DNA of 64,000 nt from Thermoanaerobacterales bacterium (GTDB taxonomy: Bacteria > Bacillota > Thermosediminibacteria > Thermosediminibacterales > Tepidanaerobacteraceae): the NCBI GenBank assembly GCA_012840135.1, contig DUMA01000017.1, forward strand, positions 94,075-158,074, read 5' to 3'. The notes under the pieces were generated by a model, which was not told the DNA's origin, searched no databases, and saw only the letters and a program-made list of their open reading frames with translations. The translations under genes and the position numbers were made by a program. Positions 17,446-27,677 of the stretch are shown piece by piece; position 1 is the first letter of the stretch; each line of letters opens with the position of its first letter.

Positions 17446-19134
17446 TCAATTCCCTGTACCACAATACACATCTTTTTTGCCCACAACTATGATGAGGGCT
17501 TGCTTTAGTTCTTCTGGCTTTATCCCCTGTTTTACTTTTACGCTTTCAGCATAGCTTTTAAGCTGAGAAAGTCCTCGTTCTCTTACTTCTTCAAGTCTTT
17601 GCCGTTCTGACTCTTTGAGATATTTTAATTCCAGGATCCATTGATATTTTGTGTATGCCTTATACTGCACTTTTTTCTGGAGGAATATATCGGTATATCC
17701 TTCAGTATTCTCCTGCTCACTTAACACCATATATGTACCGTCCACTCCGAAGAGGGTCGTGAGTATCATTTTGATGCCTTTTTCGTTCATGCCTATTAGA
17801 TCCCGGTTGGAAAGATTTGAGACAAGTCCCTTGAAAAACTCTATAAATGAAGTGATATCACCATTGGTCCTCATTTGCCTTATGCATGTTTTTAAAGTGT
17901 TGCTTTGTATGTCTAGTTCTTTTTGCAATATGTCATAAAACTGATTCCAGTATATGGTCCTTATTACGTAGTTGGGGATGCAAAGTTTTACCATGTCTTC
18001 AAAGGGTTCTTTTATGGTGAGCATCCCAAGGTAAAATAGTAGTGATGCGAAGTTTTCTTTTTTTGAATACATGGTAGAAAGGTTGAATCTTTCCACCAGG
18101 ACGGTTGAAATTTGCCCCTGGGTCATTATTGTCTCAAGGGTTTCACTATCTTTAAAATTTAGTGCTAATTGGTTCACTCTGCTGTAGTCGGTCTTTACAT
18201 TGTTGTCTATCATGCTCATGGGGTATCTTTTATATTCTGCCATATCTTTTATGAAATAAAGGCACATATCCGAGTTGTAAACATATTCCTCAGCAACGGG
18301 TGAGAACCTATAGCCGTTATAGTATTTTTTCATGTCTTCAATTGTTTCTTGAGAGTAAATATCGTAGAGTTTTAAAATTTCTTCAGTTTCATGCTGTGTA
18401 AAGCCCAACATGGCGTTTAATGTGGGCTTTAAGGTAAGGTTTTCGGTTATGTTAAATCCACTGGTCAAATCATCGATCATAATGGGACTCACACCGGTCA
18501 TAAAGAGCCTTGTGAAGTTGTCCATGGTGGCGTCTTTTATTGCTTTATAAAAGGCTTTTACCAAACCTTCTCCATGCATAAGGTTTTCATAGGTCTGACG
18601 TTCGCCTCCGGTGATAAGTTCATTGGCAAAGTTGTCGTATTCATCTATAAGCACCATCACTTGTTTTTCCGCCTTTTTTGCGATTCTTCTCAAATATTCT
18701 ATAGCCGTCTCCGCACTTTTTACCTCTTCAGGAAGTGTTGTTTCATGAATCAAGCCTCCATATTTATCCAAAAATTCCTGAGCGGCAGACATCACCTTGA
18801 AATTGAAACTTTGCTTGAGCTTCTCCTCGCCGGAACTGGTGTCGATCCCCGCAAAGCTTATTTTGAAAATGAGATATTGATTCCTTCTAGGAGTAGGATT
18901 CTTGCCTATGTATAAACCTCCAAACAATTCTTCAAAATCTTTTTCGGCATTTATGTCATAGTAGCTTTCCAGCATGGAAACAAAGAGGCTTTTCCCAAAC
19001 CTGCGAGGCCTTATGAAGAACTGATAGGGGGCATAATCCTCAAGTATTTGTATATATTTTGTCTTGTCCACATAAAGGTAGTTTTCTTTTCTCATTATTT
19101 TGAAATTTGATATGCCATAGGGTATCTTTTTCAT
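17446..19134 (-). CDS. AAA-ATPase-like protein with C-terminal PD-(D/E)XK nuclease domain
   Basis: 562 aa from the start at 19134, which follows GAGGTGG; the ORF extends 20 codons further but without a site. N-terminal AAA-like domain: FIRPRRFGKSLF acts as the P-loop, VMVLIDEYDNF as Walker B, and the substrate-like start (MKKIPYGISNFKIMRKENYL, first 20 residues) is typical of this family. The C-terminal part contains WILELKYLK, the core of a PD-(D/E)XK domain. These proteins are abundant, often multicopy, in anaerobes and their role is unclear; transposon-like spread has been suggested. Isolated here. Confidence 0.85.
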   Translation of the reverse strand: MKKIPYGISNFKIMRKENYLYVDKTKYIQILEDYAPYQFFIRPRRFGKSLFVSMLESYYDINAEKDFEELFGGLYIGKNPTPRRNQYLIFKISFAGIDTSSGEEKLKQSFNFKVMSAAQEFLDKYGGLIHETTLPEEVKSAETAIEYLRRIAKKAEKQVMVLIDEYDNFANELITGGERQTYENLMHGEGLVKAFYKAIKDATMDNFTRLFMTGVSPIMIDDLTSGFNITENLTLKPTLNAMLGFTQHETEEILKLYDIYSQETIEDMKKYYNGYRFSPVAEEYVYNSDMCLYFIKDMAEYKRYPMSMIDNNVKTDYSRVNQLALNFKDSETLETIMTQGQISTVLVERFNLSTMYSKKENFASLLFYLGMLTIKEPFEDMVKLCIPNYVIRTIYWNQFYDILQKELDIQSNTLKTCIRQMRTNGDITSFIEFFKGLVSNLSNRDLIGMNEKGIKMILTTLFGVDGTYMVLSEQENTEGYTDIFLQKKVQYKAYTKYQWILELKYLKESERQRLEEVRERGLSQLKSYAESVKVKQGIKPEELKQALIIVVGKKDVYCGTGN

Positions 19135-19299
19135 CAAAACCACCTCACTACCTTTTTTATCCAGTATATCATACAATGGGCAAAAAACAAACATTATCAG
19201 AGGTTTTTGATCGCTGTCAATACCCTCTGGCCCCCTGATACCCCTTCATCCCCTTGATACTTCTTAAATCTTGGACCGAAGATGTAGCTTTACATCTCC

Positions 19300-20169
19300 T
19301 CAAATATGGACTGTCTGTTGTTTTTTGCTTTTGATTTCCGTAATAATGCATCTTGCCGTGACGGCGCCAAGTACGATTATCCCTCCGGCAATGGCTCCCT
19401 TTCCCGGAACTTCGCCCAGCATCAGGAAGACCCAGATGGGGTTTGTGATGGGCTCTATCACAGGGATGAGCACCGCTTCCAGAGCCGATACGGACTTTAT
19501 GGCGGTGGAATAAAGGATATAGGGCAGGCCCAGCTGCACCGTGCCCAAAAGTGTAATTCCAAGAAATCCTGCAGCGGAAGGCATCGACCGGAACATGAAG
19601 GGAAAACCTATGAGAGCGGTGATGATATTGCCTAAAAACACCGATGAAAGGGGAGATCCGTCCTTTTGCCGGCGCATCAACATGGCCATGGCTGCATAAG
19701 TCATTCCGCTGAGGATGGCGAGGATGTTGCCCAGGAGGCCCCGGGTATCGAAATCATCCATGAAGAAAAGCACCATGCCGCCAAATACCACAACTGTCGT
19801 TATCCAGTCCAGGGCCGTCACCCTTTCCTTTAAAAAAGCAAAGCTGAAAAGGGCTACATAAATTGGCGCCGTATACTGGAGAAGGATGGTGTTTGCAGCA
19901 GTGGTCAACTTGTTGGCTACAACAAAAAGTATGACCGTAGCCGCATAAGCCAAAGCGCATAATATCTGTTCCCTCGACCAGGAAAGGTCCTTTTTGCGCA
20001 GCACTATTCCAATAAGGACGGCACCGACGGCACTTCTTGCTCCCGCTATAGCCATGGGATTCCACTCTACCCATTTTATGAAAAATCCGCCGGTGCTCCA
20101 TAAAAGGGCGGCGCATATGAGGTATATGATTGCCCTCATCCTCGACGGGCTATGATGATTTGTTTGCAT
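19300..20169 (-). CDS. EamA (DMT) family transporter
   Basis: 289 aa with ten hydrophobic helices in two EamA repeats; LLWSTGGFFIKW starts the first and PVIEPITNPIWVFLMLGEVP ends the second, both standard. Exports or imports small metabolites; substrate unknown. A GNAT gene lies upstream. A shortened, frameshifted copy of this same gene is at 31262-31620, with the GNAT remnant again upstream of it, so the pair was duplicated. Confidence 0.88.
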   Translation of the reverse strand: MQTNHHSPSRMRAIIYLICAALLWSTGGFFIKWVEWNPMAIAGARSAVGAVLIGIVLRKKDLSWSREQILCALAYAATVILFVVANKLTTAANTILLQYTAPIYVALFSFAFLKERVTALDWITTVVVFGGMVLFFMDDFDTRGLLGNILAILSGMTYAAMAMLMRRQKDGSPLSSVFLGNIITALIGFPFMFRSMPSAAGFLGITLLGTVQLGLPYILYSTAIKSVSALEAVLIPVIEPITNPIWVFLMLGEVPGKGAIAGGIIVLGAVTARCIITEIKSKKQQTVHI

Positions 20170-20252
20170 AAGGTTTTGCTCCTTTTTATTGTTATCATGT
20201 CAAAATTATGAGTTGGCACCGAAATAAAATCTCTTCAAATATGGGGGGCGGC

Positions 20253-20630
20253 TCATATATTATATCTCGCCATGATGTATTCGTCGGCATATTTACCGTT
20301 TCTGATTACTGCGTATTTTTTCCTGCCTTCTATCTCAAAGCCGAAGGATTTGTAGAGGTTTATAGCCCTTTCGTTGTCCACAAACACGGTAAGCTCCAGC
20401 CGCATAAGTTTCAACCAGTTGTCGGCAAGGTCTATTATCTTGCTAAAAAGTGCCTTGCCTATGCCTTCCCCCTGATAGTCCTTATGCACCATGATGCCGA
20501 TGCTTCCCGAATGCCTCATACGTGGATTTGGGCTTATGTTTAAGCTGATCGCTCCAATGACTTTCTTTTGCCCGTTTTCCTCCACTTCAGCCACCAGCAT
20601 GTGTTGGTTTGGAGTTCTATTCGGCTTCAT
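20253..20630 (-). CDS. GNAT N-acetyltransferase, N-terminally short
   Basis: 125 aa. The acetyl-CoA site QGEGIGKALF (after VHKDY) and the C-terminal strand region YKSFGFEIEGRKKYA are intact, as in YhhY/SpeG-like enzymes. Usual members have about 165 residues; the first 40 or so are missing and no ribosome-binding site precedes the ATG, with in-frame stops further upstream. It may therefore be a truncated gene. The C-terminal residues NGKYADEYIMARY reappear in a remnant at 32362-32430. Confidence 0.7.
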   Translation of the reverse strand: MKPNRTPNQHMLVAEVEENGQKKVIGAISLNISPNPRMRHSGSIGIMVHKDYQGEGIGKALFSKIIDLADNWLKLMRLELTVFVDNERAINLYKSFGFEIEGRKKYAVIRNGKYADEYIMARYNI

Positions 20631-20835
20631 TTGTTTTCCATTTCTTTTAACTTTCTTTGACTAAGTCTATATCTGTTTTTATCATATCATAACTATAATA
20701 AAAAAAATAGGTTTTTACAACTCGGCAACATTTTACATCATGATACCCAACCCTGCGGGAGATAACACCATCATCGATAGAATCGAAGAATTTGAGTTTT
20801 AGTAAGCTTAAGGTGTCATCCCCCTGGCACCCTAT

Positions 20836-21624
20836 TTATAATACTTCTTTAATGCGGCTTACAAATTCACATACATCGCTCAGCATCCGGCGCCTGTCTT
20901 TGCCCTGCTCGATAAGCCTTACTATGGCGCTGCCCACAATCACCCCTTCGCAGTAATCCCTGAATTTTTTCGCCATGTCGGGGCCGGAGATGCCGAAACC
21001 GAGAGCCCGGGGAAGGGCCGTATAGCGTGACACCTCTTCCATATAGGCCTTGATGTCCGTCTCTATTTCTTCCCGCACACCGGTCACCCCTTTTGTGGAG
21101 ATGCAGTAAACAAACCCCCCGGCGCCTTCCACAATATTTTTGATGCGCTCATGGGAGGTGGGAGCCACCAGGGGTATCAAATGCATGCCGCGTGATGAGA
21201 CAATATCCGCCATCTCGCGACGCTCCTCCACGGGCAGGTCGGGTATTATCAGCCCGTCCACCCCCGCATCCCGGGCCTCGCCTGTAAATCTTTCGGGGCC
21301 ATATCTAAACACAGAGTTATAATATACGAGGTACACCAGAGGAATGTCACTGGTTTTCCTCACGGATCTTACTATATCCATTATGCGGGCGATTTTTATA
21401 CCCGCCTTCAGGGCCCTGGCCGAAGCCCTCTGGATGACCGGCCCGTCGGCAAGGGGGTCTGAATAGGGGATTCCCAGCTCCACTATGTCGGCCCCGGCCC
21501 TTTCCATTGCAACTACCAGTTCGCCGGTGGTTTCCGGGTCGGGGTCACCGGCGGTTATAAAGGTTATAAGCGCTTTTTGCCCGGTCTTTTGCAGACTGTA
21601 CAATCTTTCATCTATCCTGTTCAC
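20836..21624 (-). CDS. trpA: tryptophan synthase alpha chain
   Basis: Splits indole-3-glycerol phosphate to indole and glyceraldehyde 3-phosphate. [17 protein letters not shown] carries the catalytic Glu and Asp; LVAPTS and GFGIS build the phosphate site. Length 262 aa is normal. Last gene of trpEGDCFBA; it overlaps trpB by four bases (ATGA), indicating coupled translation. No strong terminator follows. Confidence 0.97.
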   Translation of the reverse strand: MNRIDERLYSLQKTGQKALITFITAGDPDPETTGELVVAMERAGADIVELGIPYSDPLADGPVIQRASARALKAGIKIARIMDIVRSVRKTSDIPLVYLVYYNSVFRYGPERFTGEARDAGVDGLIIPDLPVEERREMADIVSSRGMHLIPLVAPTSHERIKNIVEGAGGFVYCISTKGVTGVREEIETDIKAYMEEVSRYTALPRALGFGISGPDMAKKFRDYCEGVIVGSAIVRLIEQGKDRRRMLSDVCEFVSRIKEVL

Positions 21625-22805
21625 AGCCTCACCCCCATTAAACCGGCTATTGTTTCGACATCCTTGTCTCCCCTGCCGGAAAGGTTTACCACTATAATAT
21701 CTTCCTCGGAAAGCTTCGGTGCCAGTTTCATGGCATAAGCCACGGCATGGGCGCTTTCAAGGGCGGGTATGATGCCCTCCGTCTTCGTAAGGGTTATAAA
21801 GGCATTCACCGCTTCCTCATCGGTGGCGTAAACGTATTCGGCCCTTCCGGTTTCTTTGAAAAAGGCGTGCTCCGGCCCCGCGCCGGGATAGTCCAGGCCT
21901 GCGGATATGGAGTAGACCGGCATTATCTGCCCCTCGTCGTCCTGCAGCACGTATGTCTTCATGCCGTGAAGCACTCCTATACTGCCTCTTGTGAGCTTTG
22001 CCGCATGCCGGCCGCTGTCAAGTCCCATGCCCCCCGCCTCGACTCCCACCAGCTTTACGCTTTTATCTTCATAAAAGGGGTAAAAAATTCCCATGGAATT
22101 GCTCCCGCCGCCGACGCAGGCTATGATGTAATCCGGAAGCCTGCCGGTCTTTTCCATGATCTGGGCTCTGGTCTCATCGCCTATAACCCTCTGGAAGTCC
22201 CTGACCATGGTGGGGTAGGGGTGAGGCCCCACCACCGACCCCATCACGTAAAAGGTGTCGTCCACATGGGCCACCCAGTGCCTTATGGCTTCGTTTACGG
22301 CGTCCTTTAGGGTGCCGGTTCCTTCATCCACACTGTTCACCCTGGCTCCTAAGAGCTTCATCCTGAAGACATTCAGAGCCTGCCGCCTGACATCCTCCTT
22401 TCCCATGAATATCTCGCACTCCATCCCGAACATGGCCGCCGCTGTAGCCGTGGCCACACCGTGCTGGCCGGCCCCGGTTTCAGCTATCACCCTGCGCTTG
22501 CCCATGCGCTTTGCCAAAAGGACCTGCCCCAGGACGTTGTTTATTTTATGCGCCCCGGTGTGGTTGAGGTCCTCACGCTTCAAGTAAATCCTGGCACCGC
22601 AAAGCTTTTTTGTGAGGTTTTCGGCAAAGTAAAGAGGTGTGGGCCTGCCGGCGTATTCTCTCAAATAATACCTGTACTCCTCCATGAATTTTTCGTCGGC
22701 TACGGCCGTATTAAACTCTTTCTCCAGTTCCGCAAGGGCGTTCATCACGGTTTCCGGTACATATTGCCCGCCGAATATGCCGAATCTGCCCGGCACATCT
22801 TTCAT
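21621..22805 (-). CDS. trpB: tryptophan synthase beta chain
   Basis: PLP enzyme that joins indole and serine. The PLP lysine is in HTGAHKINN, and GGGSNSMG binds the cofactor phosphate. At 394 aa it is the classical TrpB1 type that complexes with TrpA through the COMM region. Four-base overlaps with trpF before and trpA after show tight operon packing. Confidence 0.98.
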   Translation of the reverse strand: MKDVPGRFGIFGGQYVPETVMNALAELEKEFNTAVADEKFMEEYRYYLREYAGRPTPLYFAENLTKKLCGARIYLKREDLNHTGAHKINNVLGQVLLAKRMGKRRVIAETGAGQHGVATATAAAMFGMECEIFMGKEDVRRQALNVFRMKLLGARVNSVDEGTGTLKDAVNEAIRHWVAHVDDTFYVMGSVVGPHPYPTMVRDFQRVIGDETRAQIMEKTGRLPDYIIACVGGGSNSMGIFYPFYEDKSVKLVGVEAGGMGLDSGRHAAKLTRGSIGVLHGMKTYVLQDDEGQIMPVYSISAGLDYPGAGPEHAFFKETGRAEYVYATDEEAVNAFITLTKTEGIIPALESAHAVAYAMKLAPKLSEEDIIVVNLSGRGDKDVETIAGLMGVRL

Positions 22806-23410
22806 AAACTCCTCACCCTTTCCACAAATTTTTTCATCTTTTCAAAGTCTTTATATCCGCCGGTCTCAACACCGGTGCTCACATCCACGGCATAGGGCTT
22901 TACTTTCAGGATGGCATCCCCCACATTGCCGGCGTCAAGGCCGCCGGCCAGGATTACCGGCTGCCTGAGCCGGACGCCTTCCAGCAAGGCCGGGTCAAAC
23001 CTCAATCCGGTTCCGCCGTAAAGCCCTTTTACCGAAGAATCCAGTAAAATTCCATCCACTTCGTAATCTTCCGCGGCTTTTAAACTATCCGCACCTTCGA
23101 CCCTGATGGCCTTCCAGACTGAAACCCTCCCGTAACCTCTGGCACTTTCCGGCGGTTCGTCCCCATGAAGCTGTATCACATCCAGGCCCAATTCCTCACA
23201 GGCTTTCATTATCACATCCGGCCTCTCATTAACGAACACTCCCACCTTTTTTATGCCCTTATCAAGGGCCGCGACGAGCCTTCCGGCTTCTTCAAAGCTT
23301 ATGCACCTCCTGCTTGGGGCGAAGACAAATCCCGCGTAGTCCACCTTCAACCTGTTCACATATTCGATGTCCTGCGGCCGTCTCAGGCCGCAAATCTTAA
23401 CTTTCACCAT
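22802..23410 (-). CDS. trpF: phosphoribosylanthranilate isomerase
   Basis: Small TIM barrel (about 202 aa) that performs an Amadori rearrangement. [11 protein letters not shown] holds the catalytic Cys, DVIQLHGDE and [13 protein letters not shown] (with the catalytic Asp) and [10 protein letters not shown] follow in order. I prefer the ATG at 23410, nine bases after GGTGGGG, over 23425, which touches that site. Third last gene of the operon. Confidence 0.94.
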   Translation of the reverse strand: MVKVKICGLRRPQDIEYVNRLKVDYAGFVFAPSRRCISFEEAGRLVAALDKGIKKVGVFVNERPDVIMKACEELGLDVIQLHGDEPPESARGYGRVSVWKAIRVEGADSLKAAEDYEVDGILLDSSVKGLYGGTGLRFDPALLEGVRLRQPVILAGGLDAGNVGDAILKVKPYAVDVSTGVETGGYKDFEKMKKFVERVRSL

Positions 23411-23437
23411 GTCCACCATCCCCACCGGCCGTATCTA

Positions 23438-24211
23438 TCATGCTTCTTTAAAGGCCGCCAGATCCCGGCATACATCCTTTGATTTCATGAGGGCCTCCCC
23501 CACCAGAATGCCGTCCACGCCTACGGATTTGAGATAACGCACATCATTCGCCGTTTTTATACCGCTTTCTGCAATTTTTATTATGCCTTCCGGAATCCTG
23601 CCGATGAGCCTCTCGCAGGTCTTGAGATCTACACTGAAATCTTTCAGGTTCCTGTTGTTTATGCCGATGATGCGGGCCCCGGAGTCCAGGGCCGCATCCA
23701 GCTCCTTTTCGTCATGGACCTCCACAAGGCAGTCAAGCCCCAGGGACCGTGCTTTTTTATAAAAATACCCGGTTTTTTCGCCGAGGACCGCCACGATGAG
23801 CAAAAGGGCGTCGGCTCCCAAGGCTTTCGCCTGGTAAATCTGGTATTCGTGGATGATAAAATCCTTTCTCAGTACGGGGCGGGAGGTTATATCTCTGACT
23901 ATTTTCAGGAAGCTGTCGTCACCCAGAAAAAACTTTTTTTCCGTCAGCACCGATATGGCGTCCGCGCCGCCCCTTTCGTAGCAAGCCGCCGTGAAGGCCG
24001 GGTCAAGGTCCGGCTTTATGACCCCTCTAGAAGGGGAAGCCTTTTTTATCTCGGCGATGATTTTAATCCCTTTTTTTGCCGTCAAAGCTTTCTCCAGGCT
24101 CCTGGGGAGGCCCATATCCTTGATTTCATCCTCCAGGACTGACAAAGGCTTTTTTTCCATTTCATCTTTTAACTGCCGTTTTTTGCAGGCAATGATTTCA
24201 TCCAGAATCAT
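23438..24211 (-). CDS. trpC: indole-3-glycerol phosphate synthase
   Basis: Closes the indole ring from CdRP. Expected residues appear in [13 protein letters not shown] (catalytic Lys), [26 protein letters not shown] (catalytic Lys) and [10 protein letters not shown]. Length 257 aa is normal. It overlaps trpD by four bases. Confidence 0.97.
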   Translation of the reverse strand: MILDEIIACKKRQLKDEMEKKPLSVLEDEIKDMGLPRSLEKALTAKKGIKIIAEIKKASPSRGVIKPDLDPAFTAACYERGGADAISVLTEKKFFLGDDSFLKIVRDITSRPVLRKDFIIHEYQIYQAKALGADALLLIVAVLGEKTGYFYKKARSLGLDCLVEVHDEKELDAALDSGARIIGINNRNLKDFSVDLKTCERLIGRIPEGIIKIAESGIKTANDVRYLKSVGVDGILVGEALMKSKDVCRDLAAFKEA

Positions 24212-25221
24212 ACGGCCGCCCTGCTTTCTCTTATAAACTCATTCAATTTTTCAAAGGCGGCCCCCGAGTCTATCAGATTCTGAGCCATCTGTACGCCTTC
24301 CTTGAGGTCCTCCGCAACTTCGCCCACATATAGGGCCGCAGCGCTGTTCAACACCACCACATCCCTCTGCGGGCCCTTTTTGCCCTGCAGCACATCCAAA
24401 ATTACCCCTGCATTGTAGCTGCTGTCCCCTCCGGCTATTTCCTCAGGTTTTGCCAGGGGAATGCCGAAGTCCCTGGGGTTTATGGTATAATTTTTAATCA
24501 TGCCGTCTTTTACTTCACTCACTATGGTCTCCCTGGTGGTGGTTATTTCATCGAGGCCGTCGCGCCCGTGGACCACCATGGCCCTTTTGACTCCGAGTTT
24601 CAGCAGCACCCGGGCCAGGGGCCTTGTGAGGATTCCGTCGTACACGCCCAGGACCTGGCCCCGGACGGAGGCCGGGTTGGTCAGCGGCCCCAGGATATTG
24701 AAGACGGTCCTGGTACCCAGCTCTTTCCGGGGACCGGCCACGTTTTTCATGGCGGAGTGATAAAGGGGGGCGAACAGGAATGTAATTCCCACTTTTTCAA
24801 TACACCTTCCGGCATCTTCCGGCTCTAAATCTATCTTTGCCCCCAGGGCTTCAAGGACATCGGCGCTGCCGCTCTTGCTGGATACGGCTTTATTGCCGTG
24901 TTTTGCAACCTTCACTCCCCCGGCGGCGGCCACAAACGCCACGGCGGTGGATATATTGAAGGTTTTGCCGCCGTCTCCGCCCGTGCCGCATGTATCTATG
25001 GCGAAACCCTCGACATCCACCTTCCTGGCCCTGGACCTCATGGACCGGGCAAATCCCGTGATTTCCTCCACTTTTTCCCCTTTCATCCTCATCCCAACCA
25101 GAAAACCGCCTATCTGAGACGGTGCGGCCTTGCCGTCCATGATATGGTCCATGGCCTCCCGGGCTTCGTTCTCGCTTAGATCCTCTCTCATGATGACTTT
25201 TTTTATAATCTCATGAAACAT
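24208..25221 (-). CDS. trpD: anthranilate phosphoribosyltransferase
   Basis: Transfers phosphoribosyl from PRPP to anthranilate. [17 protein letters not shown] (PRPP loop) and [21 protein letters not shown] are intact. I set the start at 25221, nine bases after GGAGG; the GTG and ATG at 25230 and 25227 are alternatives inside the spacer. About 337 aa. It overlaps the end of trpG. Confidence 0.96.
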   Translation of the reverse strand: MFHEIIKKVIMREDLSENEAREAMDHIMDGKAAPSQIGGFLVGMRMKGEKVEEITGFARSMRSRARKVDVEGFAIDTCGTGGDGGKTFNISTAVAFVAAAGGVKVAKHGNKAVSSKSGSADVLEALGAKIDLEPEDAGRCIEKVGITFLFAPLYHSAMKNVAGPRKELGTRTVFNILGPLTNPASVRGQVLGVYDGILTRPLARVLLKLGVKRAMVVHGRDGLDEITTTRETIVSEVKDGMIKNYTINPRDFGIPLAKPEEIAGGDSSYNAGVILDVLQGKKGPQRDVVVLNSAAALYVGEVAEDLKEGVQMAQNLIDSGAAFEKLNEFIRESRAAV

Positions 25222-25789
25222 ATTCATCACCCTCCAGAAAATTTTTTAAAATGGATCTCCCCTCTTCCGTGAGTATTGACTCGGGATGAAATTGAACCCC
25301 GTAAACCGGAAATTTTTTATGGCGAATGCCCATTATGACACCTCCGGCGGTCACTGCCGTCACCTCCAGTTCATCGGGCAGGGTACCGCCCTTTATGACC
25401 AGCGAGTGGTACCTCATGGCCGTAATGGGATTTTTTATTCCTCTAAAGATCCCCCGGCCGTTGTGGGACACCCGTGATGTCTTGCCGTGGAAGATTTTTT
25501 CAGCGCCGGCGACCTCTGCCCCATAGGCCACGCCTATGGCCTGGTGCCCCAGGCATATGCCGAGGATCGGAATCCTGCCTTCGTTTTTCCTGATAAGATC
25601 CACGCATATGCCGGCATCTTCCGGCCTACCGGGTCCCGGAGAAAGGATTATCCTGCGGGCCCCCGAATTCATCACACCCTCCACGTCAATCTCATCGTTT
25701 CTGACCACCTCCGCTTCGGGGTAAAGCTCCCCCGCATACTGATACAGGTTGTATGTAAAGGAATCATAGTTGTCTATTATCAGAATCAC
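25211..25789 (-). CDS. trpG: anthranilate synthase, glutamine amidotransferase subunit
   Basis: Class I amidotransferase supplying ammonia to TrpE. Nucleophile Cys79 in GICLGHQA; His and Glu in [18 protein letters not shown] at the N-terminus. Length 192 aa. It could also serve PabB, as in B. subtilis, since no separate pabA is seen here. It overlaps trpE by four bases. Confidence 0.96.
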   Translation of the reverse strand: MILIIDNYDSFTYNLYQYAGELYPEAEVVRNDEIDVEGVMNSGARRIILSPGPGRPEDAGICVDLIRKNEGRIPILGICLGHQAIGVAYGAEVAGAEKIFHGKTSRVSHNGRGIFRGIKNPITAMRYHSLVIKGGTLPDELEVTAVTAGGVIMGIRHKKFPVYGVQFHPESILTEEGRSILKNFLEGDEYVS

Positions 25790-27237
25790 CCCAGCACCTC
25801 CTTTAAAGCCGCCGCTTTATTTAAAACCTCCCGGTATTCTTTTTCGGGCACCGAGTCGCAAACTATGCCCGCTCCAGACTGGATGTAAGCCATGCCGTCC
25901 TTGAAAATGACGGTCCTTATGGCGATGCAGAAATCCATGTTTCCCCTGAAGCCAAAATAGCCCACCGCCCCGGCATATATCCCGCGCCTTTTTTCCTCCA
26001 GCTCATCGATTATTTCCATGGCCCGTATCTTGGGAGCTCCGGATACGGTCCCGGCCGGCAGGCAGGCCAGGAGGGCGTCGATACAAGTTTTACCCTGCTT
26101 TAACCTGCCGCTCACCGTGGACACGATATGCATGACGTGAGAGTACATATCGACTTCCATGAAGCGTTCCACTTTCACGCTGCCGAACTCGCTCACCTTC
26201 CCCAGATCATTTCTGCCCAGATCTACGAGCATGACGTGTTCGGCTCTCTCTTTTTCATCGGCCAGGAGTTCTTTTTTTAACTTTTCGTCTTCCTCCGGCA
26301 TCTTTCCTCTGGGCCTGGTGCCCGCGATGGGATTTGTGGTGACGATGCCGTCTTTTACGGCCACCAGGCTTTCGGGAGAAGAGCCCACCAGCTGGAAATC
26401 CCCGAAGTCCATATAAAAAAGATACGGCGACGGGTTGAGGGCCCTGAGCCTCCTGTAAGCTTCAAACGGGTCTACTTTTGCAGGGGCCGTCATTCGCTCG
26501 GACAGCACCACCTGAAATATGTCGCCGGCTTTGATGTATTCAACGGCCTTTCTCACTTTGTCGCAGAAGGAATTTTCGTTGCAACTTGCCCGAAATTCGG
26601 GAATCGAATTTTGGACCGTCGCCAGGGGATGCAAATCCTTTTTCCTCAAGACGGTGTTTTTTAATTCGTGAAGCCTTTCGACAATGTGTTCGTATTCGGT
26701 GTCTTCATCGGGTGTGGCATTGTACACCACGTAAAGGTTGTGATAAAAATGGTCGTATATTATAACTACCCTGTAAAACATCAGGAAACATTCCGGCAGA
26801 TGCAGTTCATCGGGATTGTCATCGGGAAGTTTTTCATAGAGCCTTATCACATCATAACCCACATACCCCACGGCGCCGCCCGTGAAGGCGGGCAAATCTG
26901 CGGGAAGCCCGGCCGGTGCGCTGTCGTAGCCGTATCTTTTAAAATAATCTCCCACGATATCCAGCACCCTGCCGTTTTCGGTCTTCACCCCGCCCTTTGA
27001 AACTGTCACAACCCTGTCTCCGTAACTTTTAACGGCCATATGCGGGCTTGCTCCGAGAAAGGAGTATCTTCCCCAGTTTTTCCCGCATTCGGCGCTCTCC
27101 AGCAGGAACTTATGCCGGCCGTCCAGATTGTAAAAAAGCTCAATGGGAGTAAATTCATCGGCATTTACCTTTAACACGACCGGAACCACACGGTCCTTCT
27201 TCATTGACTCAAACCCGCTTTTATCGGGAAACACCAT
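25786..27237 (-). CDS. trpE: anthranilate synthase component I
   Basis: Makes anthranilate from chorismate; first gene of the trp operon. The tryptophan feedback site is visible in FLLESAE near the N-terminus; the catalytic half has PIAGTRPRG, LGRNDLGKVS and GAPKIRAMEII. About 483 aa from the ATG at 27237 that follows GGGGTGG; alternative upstream start at 27243. It is preceded by a T-box leader, so enzyme synthesis answers to uncharged tRNA-Trp as well as to feedback by tryptophan. Confidence 0.97.
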   Translation of the reverse strand: MVFPDKSGFESMKKDRVVPVVLKVNADEFTPIELFYNLDGRHKFLLESAECGKNWGRYSFLGASPHMAVKSYGDRVVTVSKGGVKTENGRVLDIVGDYFKRYGYDSAPAGLPADLPAFTGGAVGYVGYDVIRLYEKLPDDNPDELHLPECFLMFYRVVIIYDHFYHNLYVVYNATPDEDTEYEHIVERLHELKNTVLRKKDLHPLATVQNSIPEFRASCNENSFCDKVRKAVEYIKAGDIFQVVLSERMTAPAKVDPFEAYRRLRALNPSPYLFYMDFGDFQLVGSSPESLVAVKDGIVTTNPIAGTRPRGKMPEEDEKLKKELLADEKERAEHVMLVDLGRNDLGKVSEFGSVKVERFMEVDMYSHVMHIVSTVSGRLKQGKTCIDALLACLPAGTVSGAPKIRAMEIIDELEEKRRGIYAGAVGYFGFRGNMDFCIAIRTVIFKDGMAYIQSGAGIVCDSVPEKEYREVLNKAAALKEVLG

Positions 27238-27263
27238 ACACAACCACCCCTTTTTTTTGCGAT

Positions 27264-27615
27264 AAAAAAAACACCCCGCCCTTTTGGGGCGAAGTGTGTC
27301 GCGGTGCCACCCAATTTTGACCTTGCGTAAAAGATGGTATCAAAAAAGGCACTTCTTCCTTAGGAAAAAGTGCCGTCTGCAAGCTGAGCCACCTAAAGCA
27401 AAGCCTTCTCGTTCCAGGTACGGAATGAAAAACATTCGATACCCTGTCCTTTTAACGGCGGACTTTCCGTCTTCTGCTACTTCAAAGTTCGCATAGCTTC
27501 TCCCGGGCCCATTCAACGGCAACCGCGGCACCGGTCTTCCACCGCCACCGGCTCGCTTCGGCCTGAATCGCCGCCTACTCTTCCCGTTCATCGAATTTTC
27601 TTTCTTTACTTGTTG
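27264..27615 (-). promoter_or_regulatory. T-box riboswitch (tryptophan) before trpE
   Basis: Transcribed from a promoter at 27622-27650. The T-box GGGTGGCACCGCG is at about 27299-27311 (reverse strand) with bulge TGGC (27306-27309), which pairs with the GCCA acceptor end expected of tRNA-Trp. An AG-box-like AGCGAG and the stem I segment GGGAAGAGTAGGC lie further upstream. TGG at 27509-27511 (in GAATGGGCC) is the likely specifier. The terminator stem (27271-27297, ACACTTCGCCC with GGGCGGGGTGT, including GU pairs) ends in eight T. Confidence 0.95.
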
Positions 27616-27621
27616 TTTTTT

Positions 27622-27650
27622 ATAATACACCCAAAGCTTTGATATGTCAA
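27622..27650 (-). promoter_or_regulatory. trp operon promoter
   Basis: Minus-strand TTGACA (27645-27650), a 17-bp spacer, TATTAT (27622-27627), directly upstream of the T-box leader. No other promoter of this quality lies near. Confidence 0.85.
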
Positions 27651-27677
27651 TAGCCATTTTACCTTTGTCAATCTTCT

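Noticed and set aside
20719..20802. Plus-strand tail reading IMIPNPAGDNTIIDRIEEFEF-like codons
   Set aside because: Only 21 codons after the ATG, no ribosome-binding site and no recognised family; may be a gene scrap.
20820..20850. Possible terminator after trpA
   Set aside because: The GGTG/CACC arms are interrupted and no T run follows on the minus strand.
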